From JACPDI01 sp035463475 (lineage in GTDB: Bacteria; Acidobacteriota; Vicinamibacteria; Vicinamibacterales; 2-12-FULL-66-21): a DNA stretch of 64,000 bases. Positions 28,772 to 36,870 of the stretch are shown piece after piece. Positions within the stretch are counted from its first letter, which is position 1; every line of letters starts with the position of its first letter. Made by a program: the position numbers and the translations under genes. The DNA lies in contig DATHTE010000131.1 of the NCBI GenBank assembly GCA_035463475.1, forward strand, positions 1 to 64,000, in the 5' to 3' direction. The notes beneath the pieces are model-generated. The model had not been told where the DNA came from. It searched no databases and saw only the letters and a list, made by a program, of their open reading frames with translations.

Positions 28772-29992
28772 TCAAATCAGGTTGACGATGAGACCGTCCC
28801 GGAGCTTTGGCTCGAACCACGTCGATTTCGGCGGCATGATTCCGCCCGCGTCCGCGATCGCGAGCAGATCGCCGATCCCGACCGGGTGCATCGAGAACGC
28901 GACGGCGGCCTTGCCCGTGTCCACCAGCTTCTGGAGCGCGCCGGTGCCTCGCCCGCCGCCGACGAAGTCGATCCGCTTGTCGGTGCGCACGTCCTCGATC
29001 TTCAGCAGCGGCGCGATGACGCGCTGCTGCAGCCGGCTGACGTCGAGCGCAGCGGCACCGTCCTGGCCCGCCTGAGGGGGAACGCTCGCCGGATCGTCAG
29101 CCGTGCCGAGATCGAGTTCGTACCACTTCCCAGCCAGGTACATTTCCACCAGGCCGCGCCGGGCGGGAGACGGCCGCCCCTCGCCCACGGGAAGGATGGC
29201 GCGCAGCTTCGCGAGGAAGCCGTCCGGCGCCTCCCCCGCCAGGTCCTTGACGACGCGGTTGTACGGCAGGATTTGCATCTGTTCGTCGGGAAACGCGACG
29301 GCAAGGAACGTGTCCGCGCCCGGCACCTGCTGGCGCACCCGCGCGGCGCTCGCGGCGCGATGATGGCCATCCGCGATATAGAGGGCAGGGATCTTCGCAA
29401 ATGCCCCGGTGAGCGCCCGCATCTCCGCGCCAGTGACCTTCCACACCGCGTGGCGGATGCCGTCCTCCGCGGTGAAATCGTAGAGCGGTGCGCCCGCACA
29501 CACACGCGCCGCGACGGCGTTGACGTCCGCTGACGCGCGGTACGTCAGGAACACCACGCCGGTCTGCGCGCGCGTCTCCGTGATGTGCCGTGTGCGGTCG
29601 TCTTCCTTGTCCCGCCGCGTGCGCTCGTGTTTCTTGATCAGGCCGGTGTCGTACTCGTCCACGGAATAGGCAGCGGCGAGCCCGGTCTGCTCGTGCTGTC
29701 CCATCCGGAGGCGATAGAAGTAGAGCGCGGGGTCTGCTTCGAGAACGAGCGGAGCGGATCGCTTCAGCGCTTCGAGGTTCCGGGCCGCCTGCGTGTAGAC
29801 CGCCGGAGAGTACGGGTCGGTGTCGGGCGGCAGGTCGATCTCGGAACGGGTGACGTGGAGGAAACTGAGGGGATTGTCGTGGGCCAACGTGCGCGCTTCA
29901 TCCGTGCTTACCACGTCGTAGGGGACCGACGCGACACGCGGCGCCACTTCGGGCGCGGGCCGCAGCGCCCTGAAGGGACGTATGAATGCCAT
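28772..29992 (-). CDS. DUF1015-family protein linked to serine biosynthesis
   Basis: 406 aa, no signal peptide or TM segment. The start FIRPFRALRPAPEVAPRVASVPYDVV and the later LYIADGHHRAASAARVRQ and FLAVAFPDEQMQILPYNRVV are characteristic of DUF1015. The GHHRxxA stretch recalls the phosphate/nucleotide-binding motif of ParB-like serine kinases (SerK/SbnI), although the families are not the same. It is the first gene of DUF1015-serA-serC (40-nt gap to serA). No phosphoserine phosphatase gene is seen in this window, so a role in phosphoserine or serine conversion is a reasonable guess and remains inference. Confidence 0.85.
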   Translation of the reverse strand: MAFIRPFRALRPAPEVAPRVASVPYDVVSTDEARTLAHDNPLSFLHVTRSEIDLPPDTDPYSPAVYTQAARNLEALKRSAPLVLEADPALYFYRLRMGQHEQTGLAAAYSVDEYDTGLIKKHERTRRDKEDDRTRHITETRAQTGVVFLTYRASADVNAVAARVCAGAPLYDFTAEDGIRHAVWKVTGAEMRALTGAFAKIPALYIADGHHRAASAARVRQQVPGADTFLAVAFPDEQMQILPYNRVVKDLAGEAPDGFLAKLRAILPVGEGRPSPARRGLVEMYLAGKWYELDLGTADDPASVPPQAGQDGAAALDVSRLQQRVIAPLLKIEDVRTDKRIDFVGGGRGTGALQKLVDTGKAAVAFSMHPVGIGDLLAIADAGGIMPPKSTWFEPKLRDGLIVNLI

Positions 29993-30001
29993 AACCCTCT
30001 T

Positions 30002-30007
30002 ATTCTA
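30002..30007 (-). promoter_or_regulatory. candidate -10 box (TAGAAT) of the DUF1015-serA-serC operon
   Basis: On the minus strand TAGAAT (within TATAGAAT) ends 9 nt before the ATG at 29992, so the leader would be about 2-3 nt. There is a GAGGG in between, but it would lie largely outside such a short leader. No clear -35 is visible. Confidence 0.45.
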
Positions 30008-30061
30008 TATGTCTTGCGGCCGGAGATCGCGGAGAAACAGCAGGGCGCGGAGCGGCCCTTT

Positions 30062-31327
30062 TTACTGCGAGGCGCGAACCGGGTCGCGCGCCTCGCGCTT
30101 CCCCGCGGCGAGCAGCGTCGTCGAGATCTGCTGCGCGAGCCGCTCGCGCTCGGCGTCGAAGGCCGCGAGCAGCTTCGGCGCGATTGGATCGCCGGGCGGC
30201 ATCCGGCGGTGGACGGTCAGCGGGTTGACGAACACGCCGTTGCGTCTGAGGCGGTAGTCAAGGTGCGGGCCGGTCGCGGTGCCCGTGGAGCCGACCCTCC
30301 CGATCAACTGGTTCTGGCGCACGCGCCGGCCCGCCCGGATCCCCTTGCCGAGCGATGACAGGTGGAGGTAGTAGCTCTCGAACCCGCTGGCGTGCCGCAG
30401 GCGCACCATCAGGCCCGACGCGCCGCTGTGGCCGGCCGAGACCACGGTGCCGTCCGCGACGGCCACCACGGCCGATCCGTGCGGCGCGCCGTAGTCGACG
30501 GCGAGATGCGCGCGGTACCTACGATGGACGGGATGCAGGCGCCGGTACGAGAACCCTGAGGTCACGCGCGCCTCGAACCGCAGCGGCGACCGCAGCATGA
30601 AGCGACGGAGCGACCGGCCGCGCTCGTCGTAGTAGCCCGCCCGACCGTTCTGCGCGAACCGGTAGGCGTGGAGATCGCGGCCGTCGTTCAGCAGGCGCGC
30701 CGCGACGACATCGCCGTAGCCGGCGAACTCCCCCTCGCGAAAAATCTTCTCGAAGAGCAGCTCGACGCTGTCGCCCGGCTGGAGCTCGCTGTGGAAGTCC
30801 ACGTCGCCGGCGAAGATCTCGGCGAGCGCGATCGCGAGCTGCACCTGTTCTCCGGCCGCGTCGATCGCGGCCACGAGCGACGGATGCTCGGCGTCGATGT
30901 CCGCGTGGATCGCGGCCATCTCCGTCGTCTTGCGATACGGGATGATCTGGACGGCGAACTGCCCGGGCTGGTCGCGGTCCGGGGCCTCGAGCTGGAGAAA
31001 CCGATCCGCGTCGATGTGGTACTCGAACCGGCGCAGCAGGCCGTCGATGGTGCGAACGAGGCGGTACGGATGATCCGCCTTCAGGAGCCGGCTCGGGCGG
31101 AAGACGGTGCGCACGGCTTCGATTGCGGCGGTCGCGACGTCGGCGCGGAGGTCGTGCGCGCGGAACAGCGACTCGAGCGTCGCGTCCCGCGCGACGCGCG
31201 CCTCAATCGTGAAGGTCTCGGCGGCCAGCGCGATGTCCGCGCGAGGCAGCCGCCGTGCCGGCTCCGGTTCCTGGGCCCGGCAGCCGGCGAGGCACGCCGC
31301 GAGTGCGATGAGACACGCTGCCCGCAT
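30062..31327 (-). CDS. M23-family peptidoglycan endopeptidase, lipoprotein
   Basis: 421 aa from ATG 31327. The lipobox is LACLAGC, Cys at about 16. The middle region (about 30-250) has an OapA/LysM-like start (ARVARDATLESLFRAHDLRADVATAAIEAVR) and a beta domain. The C-terminal LytM/M23 domain holds the zinc ligands in HLAVDYGAPHGSAVVAVADG and GPHLDYRLRRNG, plus the YYLHLSSLGKG catalytic histidine region. It cleaves peptide crosslinks in murein from the outer-membrane or inner-membrane lipid anchor; the residues after Cys (RAQEP) do not carry the +2 Asp that keeps lipoproteins in the inner membrane. It lies 59 nt downstream of the RodZ-like gene. Confidence 0.92.
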   Translation of the reverse strand: MRAACLIALAACLAGCRAQEPEPARRLPRADIALAAETFTIEARVARDATLESLFRAHDLRADVATAAIEAVRTVFRPSRLLKADHPYRLVRTIDGLLRRFEYHIDADRFLQLEAPDRDQPGQFAVQIIPYRKTTEMAAIHADIDAEHPSLVAAIDAAGEQVQLAIALAEIFAGDVDFHSELQPGDSVELLFEKIFREGEFAGYGDVVAARLLNDGRDLHAYRFAQNGRAGYYDERGRSLRRFMLRSPLRFEARVTSGFSYRRLHPVHRRYRAHLAVDYGAPHGSAVVAVADGTVVSAGHSGASGLMVRLRHASGFESYYLHLSSLGKGIRAGRRVRQNQLIGRVGSTGTATGPHLDYRLRRNGVFVNPLTVHRRMPPGDPIAPKLLAAFDAERERLAQQISTTLLAAGKREARDPVRASQ

Positions 31328-31337
31328 GACCGCGGGC

Positions 31338-31343
31338 AGTGTA
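31338..31343 (-). promoter_or_regulatory. candidate -10 box (TACACT) for the M23 lipoprotein gene
   Basis: TACACT on the minus strand ends 10 nt before the ATG at 31327. It lies in the 59-nt gap after the RodZ-like gene and would allow separate transcription with a leader of about 4 nt. Confidence 0.3.
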
Positions 31344-31386
31344 GCACGGCGCGTCCGGCGCGCAGCGCGCTTCCTCGGGAGGTCGC

Positions 31387-33102
31387 CTAGGATTCGGGGC
31401 CGGACATGATCCAGACCGACCACGCGCCCGAGCGCCGGCTGTGGAACGCGAGGCGTCGCCCGGCAGCGTCCCAGGCGAACTCCTCGGCCGTCGGGTCCGC
31501 GAGAATGCGGCGCATCGAGCCGTTCTCGAGATCGAGCAACCACGCGCCGTCGCGATGGACCTGGAACGCTACGTGCCGCCCGTTGGGGGACACCGCGGGA
31601 GTGCGCAGGAGCCGGCCCGGCAGCGGAGAGCGGAACAGCCGGCGCGCCCCCGTTTCGATGTTGAGCACCGTCAGGCGATCCTCATGGCTGTACGCGAGCC
31701 GCCGGCCATCGGGAAACCACGACGCGCCCCAGGGCTGTCCGTAGTTGTACGACGTCAGCCTGATCGTGGCCGCGGACGCGAGATCGAGCAGCCACAGGTT
31801 CCAGACGCGGCTGCGCGAGCGCGACTCCCCGCGCACGAACGTGAGGCGGCTCCCGTCCGGCGACCAACTCGGCACCGCGGCGAACCCCGGACCGCTGACG
31901 CGGCGCACGTTGCGGCCGTCGGCGTCGGCGACATACACGCCGCGTTCGCCGTCGCGATCGGAATCGAAGGCGATGTGGGATCCGTCCGGCGACGGCTTCA
32001 CGTGATAGTTCCGCGCGCCGTCGTCGATGAGGCTGACGGCGTGCGCGCCGCCGGGCTCCGCCTTCATCAACGCGCTCCCGCTGCCGTTGTCGCGGTGATA
32101 GAAGACGGCGGTGCCCTCGCGCGAGAAGGACGGAGAGAACGCGGGCGCCGTTTCGTTCAGCGCCCGGTGCAGCCGGGGGGGCGGTTGCGGCGCGGCCGGC
32201 GCCGGCATCGCGGCGGCAGTCGGGACGGCTCCGGTGGTGCCTTCGGTCGCGGCCGCCGACGCCTGCAGCCGATCCGAACGCCGGGGAAGATTGTCCGGGC
32301 GCGCTCCGGGGTCGGGCCGAGTCACCGGGTCGGGCGGCGCCGCGAGATCGAGGGGGCGCGCCGAGCCGTCAGCGGGCCGCGCCGGCGCTACCTCTGACGC
32401 GCCGGGCGGCGCCGGGACGGCCTCGACCGCCGCGGGCGGCGCCGACGTCGCGCGATCACGATCGACAACCGCGGCGCCGGCAACCATGCCGAAGGCGAAC
32501 GCGACGACGGCTGCCGCGGCCGTCCGCATCTGGTGGTGCAGGCGGCTGCGCACGGGCGCGATCGCCGGCGCGGTCTCTCGATCCTCCTCGAGCGGGCGGG
32601 CCAGCGCGCGGTCGGCGAGCTCGTCAAGCTGGCGCGTCCATTCCTTGTAGACGATGTCCCGCACGCGGCGCACGTCGAGCGCGGCCGCCCTGGCGTACGC
32701 CTCGATAACGCGGCGCATCCAGGCGTCGTCCCGCCAGTCGCGGAAGTCTCCCCATTCGAGTTGCCGGAGCACGGCGATCGGGACCGCGGTCTCGCGGGCG
32801 ATGCGACCCAGGGTCAGCCGCGACTCGCGGCGCGCGCGGCGCACGTCGGAAATGCTGTCGAGCGGCGTGGGGCGCGCGAAGCGCCCCACCGCCTCGCGGA
32901 ACTCCGCGGGGGACGCGAACGGCGGCACGTCGAGGTCGCGCAGTGCGCGCGCGATCACGAGCCGCAGCGCGCCCGGGATGCGAGGCGGGAGCAGGCCGAG
33001 CAGGACCCGGGCGCCTTCCTCCGCATCGTCGCCGTTCCATTCCGAGCAGAAGCGGGCGCATCCGCTCGCGACGGTCAAAAATGTCGGGGTCGTCTTGGAC
33101 AC
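31387..33102 (-). CDS. RodZ-like HTH protein with TM helix and TolB-type beta-propeller
   Basis: 571 aa, GTG start. Residues about 85-130 contain a cro/HTH_25-type helix-turn-helix (VRRARRESRLTLGRIARETAVPIAVLRQLEWG), the kind found in RodZ. A helical arm follows, then a TM segment at about 196-213 (AAAAVVAFAFGMVAGAAVV) and a Pro/Ala-rich linker. The periplasmic part is a PD40/TolB-like propeller of at least five blades (ALNETAPAFSPSFSREGTAVFYHRD, SPDGSHIAFDSDRDGERGVYVADADG, SPNGRHVAFQVHRDG). This is the RodZ layout with a propeller in place of the usual small domain. With the M23 gene next in line it may couple a cytoplasmic cue to wall remodelling. Confidence 0.8.
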   Translation of the reverse strand: MSKTTPTFLTVASGCARFCSEWNGDDAEEGARVLLGLLPPRIPGALRLVIARALRDLDVPPFASPAEFREAVGRFARPTPLDSISDVRRARRESRLTLGRIARETAVPIAVLRQLEWGDFRDWRDDAWMRRVIEAYARAAALDVRRVRDIVYKEWTRQLDELADRALARPLEEDRETAPAIAPVRSRLHHQMRTAAAAVVAFAFGMVAGAAVVDRDRATSAPPAAVEAVPAPPGASEVAPARPADGSARPLDLAAPPDPVTRPDPGARPDNLPRRSDRLQASAAATEGTTGAVPTAAAMPAPAAPQPPPRLHRALNETAPAFSPSFSREGTAVFYHRDNGSGSALMKAEPGGAHAVSLIDDGARNYHVKPSPDGSHIAFDSDRDGERGVYVADADGRNVRRVSGPGFAAVPSWSPDGSRLTFVRGESRSRSRVWNLWLLDLASAATIRLTSYNYGQPWGASWFPDGRRLAYSHEDRLTVLNIETGARRLFRSPLPGRLLRTPAVSPNGRHVAFQVHRDGAWLLDLENGSMRRILADPTAEEFAWDAAGRRLAFHSRRSGAWSVWIMSGPES

Positions 33103-33273
33103 TCGCGCAAGCGTTGCGAGATTCGAGCCAGCGCCGATCGGCGCATGTGTGCGAGGTCCACCGTGCTGAGCTGTCTGCCGCGTGCCGCGATTAATCCAGC
33201 GAGCGTACGCTGCAGGCGGCAGGATATTCTTGAGCCTTGTTCAGGTCAGCCGGTCGCGTCCGGAGCGCCGAGG

Positions 33274-34170
33274 TCAGTCGCGTCGCGCAACCGATACCTG
33301 GATGCGCTTGCGGTACTTCACGGGCACGCCGTTCACGAGCGCGGGTTGATACCGCCAGTCCACGGCCGCGGCGAGCAGCATCGAGTCGTACGCCGGATGG
33401 ATCGACATCCGGATCGCCGCGCTCTCGACGCGCCCGGCCTCATCGATGATCACCTCGATGATGCCGCGGTCGCGCGCCTGGGTGAGAACTGTCGCAGGCA
33501 GCCGGGGAAGGTCCTGGCGAATCGTCGTCGGCGGGGTCACGGTCGGATCTTCGCCGTTGTAGATCGTCGGCGCCACCGACGCCGCCGGCGGCGTCGCGGC
33601 GACCGGCTCCGGGGCGGGCGGCGGCTCGGCCGCCTTCACGGCGGCCGTGCTCAGCTCGAGGAAGCCGCTGGCGAGCGTGCGCAGATCGGCGTGCTTCCCC
33701 TGCATGTCAACGTCCTGCAGCAGCGTGACGACCTGTGTGAACTGATCGGCCGCCGCCGCGAATTCCTTGCGATCGTAGGTCGCCTTGGCGATCGCGTACC
33801 GCTCCGCGGCGATCTCCGGCAACACGCGCCGCCGGACCTCCTGGAACGCGGCGCGCACGCGTGGCGCGGTGTCCGCCTCGCCGGGTTGGTAGAACGGATC
33901 GACAGCGATCACGGCGGCAATCGCCTCTTCGGCTTCGGCCTCGCGCCCCAGCGCGAGAAGGCACAGCGACCGCACCTGCTCGAGCGCGCGCACGTCGGAC
34001 GGTTTGACGGAAACGTCTTCACGGACGCGCAGCGAGTTGAGCGTGGCGAGCGCTTCGTCGTACCGCGCGGCGGCGTACAGCTCGCGCGCCGAGGACACCA
34101 CGTCCTCCTGCGCGTGGAGCGGCGCCCCACCCGCGAACAACAGGACAACGACCGCAAAAAGAGTGCGCAT
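33274..34170 (-). CDS. secreted TPR protein with C-terminal TonB-type domain
   Basis: 298 aa. The signal peptide is MRTLFAVVVLLFAGGAPLHAQ. The helical part (about 22-175) has TPR-like spacing (ARELYAAARYDEALATLNSL, ERYAIAKATYDRKEFAAAADQFTQV), followed by a proline linker. The C-terminal ~80 residues (LPATVLTQARDRGIIEVIIDEAGRVESAAIRMS...DWRYQPALVNGVPVKYRKRIQV) form a TonB C-terminal fold. There is no N-terminal TM anchor of the classical TonB kind, so energy transduction to a receptor is unlikely; a periplasmic interaction domain is more likely. It starts 2 nt after the pseudokinase-PEGA gene, so the two probably work together. Confidence 0.8.
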   Translation of the reverse strand: MRTLFAVVVLLFAGGAPLHAQEDVVSSARELYAAARYDEALATLNSLRVREDVSVKPSDVRALEQVRSLCLLALGREAEAEEAIAAVIAVDPFYQPGEADTAPRVRAAFQEVRRRVLPEIAAERYAIAKATYDRKEFAAAADQFTQVVTLLQDVDMQGKHADLRTLASGFLELSTAAVKAAEPPPAPEPVAATPPAASVAPTIYNGEDPTVTPPTTIRQDLPRLPATVLTQARDRGIIEVIIDEAGRVESAAIRMSIHPAYDSMLLAAAVDWRYQPALVNGVPVKYRKRIQVSVARRD

Positions 34171-34172
34171 GG

Positions 34173-36593
34173 CTACTTCCGCATGTCAACGCTGACGCGC
34201 AGGGGCGTCGCCGGCGTCACGGAGATCGCCTGCCGCTTCTCGCCGAACTGCGGGTGACGGAAGACGATCTCGTGCGGGCCGATGGGCAGCGAGAGGTTGC
34301 CGATCGGCGTCTCGCCGACGCGGCGGTCATCGATCCAGACCTCCGCCCAGGGCGTCGCGTTCAAGTTGACGATCCCGTTCGGCAGCTCGATGCCGACAAT
34401 GGCAGTCCGCCCGGGCTGCACCTGGACCACGCGATTCACGCGGTACCCGAGCGTGTGGTTGACGATCTCGAAGACGTGCCGGCCGGCGGGCACCATGATG
34501 CTCTGCGTCTCGGTGGAGCCGACCAGCCGCCCCTCCTCGAAAATCTGCATCGCGAACGGCGCGGAGACGGAGATCCAGCCCGACGCCGGCCCGGTGGCGG
34601 CGGCGACCGGCGCTACGAGCGTCGCCGTGGCCCCAGGCTCAATCGTGACCCGATGCTGCACGCTCGCTCCCTCGCGTTCGAGCGAGACGTGGTGCTCGCC
34701 CGGGGCCAGGTTGGGCACCACCATCGGCGCGGTACCGACGACGCGCCCGTCGATCGTGACGCGGGCGCCCGGCGGATCGGATCGCACGTCGAGCTGTCCG
34801 CTGCTTGGCGCGGCCGCTTCGGCGAACTCGACGAACTGGGACATGTTCGCGCCGGCCGTCATCGTGATGGGGATCACGCGAGGCACTCCCCTGCCGCGCA
34901 GCTCGACGATGTGCGGTCCGGCCTTGAGGGTCAGCTTCAGCGGCGTCTCGCCGCGAAGCTCGCCGTCCACCACCACCGCCACGCCCGGTGGCGCCGACTG
35001 CACGTCGAGCGTGCCCTGCTCGACCGCCGGCGTCGCGGCCCGCGATTGGTAGTACCAGCGCCAGCCGACGACCGCCGCGCCGGCGATGGCAGCCAGCACG
35101 ACGAGAACGGCCAGCGTGCGCAGCCACGGATTGTGCCCGCGGGCCGGCATGCCGAGTTCGAGCCGCGTCGCGACGGGCTCCTCCGACTCGTCCGCGAATG
35201 GCTGCGTCGAGGCGGCAAACGCCGCCTGCAGGCTTTCGAGATCGACGTCGTGTGCCGTGGCCGGCGGGCGTGCCGCTGGCTGCCGCGGCGGTGGCGCCGC
35301 GTGGCGCGCCGCCGAAGTGACGGAGGCGGCTGGCGGTGTCTCGCGCGGCGGCGGCGGAACAGTGATGACCTCGCGAGCAGTCGACGGAGCCGCATGGACC
35401 TCGCGCGCAGCGGGCGGTGCAGCGGGAAGCTCGCGCGCAGCCGATGGGGCGGCGGGGACCTCGCGCGCGGCGGGCGCGACGGATGCCGCCGGCGCCGCCG
35501 GCGTCTGGATTACGGCCGGGCGCTCGGGCGCGGCCATTGACGGGATTTCACGCGCCGGAGGCGGAGGCACGGCGTGGTGCGGCGCCGCCGTGCCCGGCTC
35601 GCGCGTGACCGGTTGCGACTCGCGCGTCGCAGGCGCGGGCGCGGCCGCGGCCGGTGTTCCGGGTGACGCGGCCGCGGCATCCGGCTCCGCCTGGACCTCG
35701 ATGATCGAGTCGACGCACCGGGAGATGAACGCCTCGACGGCGATCGGCGACGCCACGTAGCGTGGATCGGCGCCGAGCGTCTGATCGAGCGCCAGCTGCG
35801 CCTCGTGCGCGCCCAGGAACGGCCGCCGCTGATCGACCTGAAGCGCGCGCGCCAGCCATCCGCGGAGCCCCTGCGAAAGCGGCTGGCGCGCGCCGCCGGC
35901 TGAAGTCTCGCTCGACTCCGCCAGCAACTCGTGGATGCGCGCGCATTCGTCGTCGCGCAGCAGGCGCCCCAGGATCAGCGAGAGCGACGTGACGCCGATC
36001 TGCATCACGTCTGCCCGGTGATCGAAGCGCGGCGCGCCGGCCGACGGCGGCATCGGAATTCTGTAATCCCGCCAGAGGCGGTCGTGCGAAAGCTGTAACT
36101 GCTCGAGCGCGGAGCCGAGAACGTAATCGGCGACGACCAGCCGCGCGTGCGGCGTCACGATCAGGCGATCGGGGCCGAGCGCGCCGTGCGCGACGTCGCG
36201 CGCGTTCTCGTGCAGCAGCGCGATCGCCGGCAGCAGCTGGTGAATGAGGCTCAGCGCGGCGTTGATGTCCACGGCGAGACCGCGCTCCTCGGCGATGCGC
36301 AGCATCTGCGAGAGCCGGAACCCCGGGACCTGGTCGGAGACCACCGCGAGCCCGGTCGGCGTACGATCCACGCGGCGGACGCGCGCAAACGCGTTCTGGC
36401 GGAAGTTGGCCAGGCGTGCCGTGCGCTCGCGGAGCGCGAATTCGAACGAGGGCACGCTCGTCAGCGAGCTGCGCAGGCGAAGGACCTCCACGGTCTCGCC
36501 GCTGCCGCTGTCGGTGAGCTGTGTACGTTCGCCGAGTCCGTCGACGAAATCGGGCGCGTCGAGCGCACGCGCCGCGACCTGGGCGGGATCCAT
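34173..36593 (-). CDS. membrane pseudokinase with four periplasmic PEGA domains
   Basis: 806 aa; GAGGAG precedes ATG 36593. The first ~290 residues have a Ser/Thr-kinase-like C-lobe, but key residues are absent: the catalytic loop reads AHGALGPDRLIV where HRDLKPxN is expected, and the DFG position reads ADY. It should therefore bind partners rather than phosphorylate. A ~190-residue Pro/Ala/Arg linker with repeated AAREVPAAP-type words follows, then a TM helix at about 483-503 (LAVLVVLAAIAGAAVVGW). About four PEGA repeats follow (GTLDVQSAPPGVAVVVDGE, GQLDVRSDPPGARVTIDGR, SGWISVSAPFAMQIFEEGR, NGIVNLNATPWAEVWIDDR). The PEGA end is outside the cytoplasm. It is cotranscribed with the TPR-TonB-domain gene. 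Confidence 0.85.
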   Translation of the reverse strand: MDPAQVAARALDAPDFVDGLGERTQLTDSGSGETVEVLRLRSSLTSVPSFEFALRERTARLANFRQNAFARVRRVDRTPTGLAVVSDQVPGFRLSQMLRIAEERGLAVDINAALSLIHQLLPAIALLHENARDVAHGALGPDRLIVTPHARLVVADYVLGSALEQLQLSHDRLWRDYRIPMPPSAGAPRFDHRADVMQIGVTSLSLILGRLLRDDECARIHELLAESSETSAGGARQPLSQGLRGWLARALQVDQRRPFLGAHEAQLALDQTLGADPRYVASPIAVEAFISRCVDSIIEVQAEPDAAAASPGTPAAAAPAPATRESQPVTREPGTAAPHHAVPPPPAREIPSMAAPERPAVIQTPAAPAASVAPAAREVPAAPSAARELPAAPPAAREVHAAPSTAREVITVPPPPRETPPAASVTSAARHAAPPPRQPAARPPATAHDVDLESLQAAFAASTQPFADESEEPVATRLELGMPARGHNPWLRTLAVLVVLAAIAGAAVVGWRWYYQSRAATPAVEQGTLDVQSAPPGVAVVVDGELRGETPLKLTLKAGPHIVELRGRGVPRVIPITMTAGANMSQFVEFAEAAAPSSGQLDVRSDPPGARVTIDGRVVGTAPMVVPNLAPGEHHVSLEREGASVQHRVTIEPGATATLVAPVAAATGPASGWISVSAPFAMQIFEEGRLVGSTETQSIMVPAGRHVFEIVNHTLGYRVNRVVQVQPGRTAIVGIELPNGIVNLNATPWAEVWIDDRRVGETPIGNLSLPIGPHEIVFRHPQFGEKRQAISVTPATPLRVSVDMRK

Positions 36594-36870
36594 GGGGCTC
36601 CTCTACACGCGTGCGCGCTGCAACGACCGCACCAGCAGAATCGTAATCAGGACGGCGGTATCGAACCCGTTGCCCGGCAACGACTTGGTCCGCGCGGATC
36701 GGGAAACCCGCCAGCTCCGTGGGCTTACAATGCCGTTTTTGCCCGGGCGAAAACTGTGATCCGCCGCGGTGATATTCTGTGCAATCTGCGATCGTGAGCG
36801 TCCTTTCGCGGAAGCGAAGCGCAACGAGCGCAGTCGTTTCTGTTCGCCCGGCATCCCGCAAGGAGAGGAC

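Noticed and set aside
36655..36675. GGGTTCGATA on the minus strand, resembling a tRNA T-loop
   Set aside because: Flanking bases do not pair into a 5-bp T-stem, and no acceptor or anticodon arm could be drawn.
35548..36861. Alternative minus-strand frame of 437 codons overlapping the pseudokinase
   Set aside because: Arg/Ala-rich and without motifs. The chosen frame has PEGA repeats and a ribosome site.
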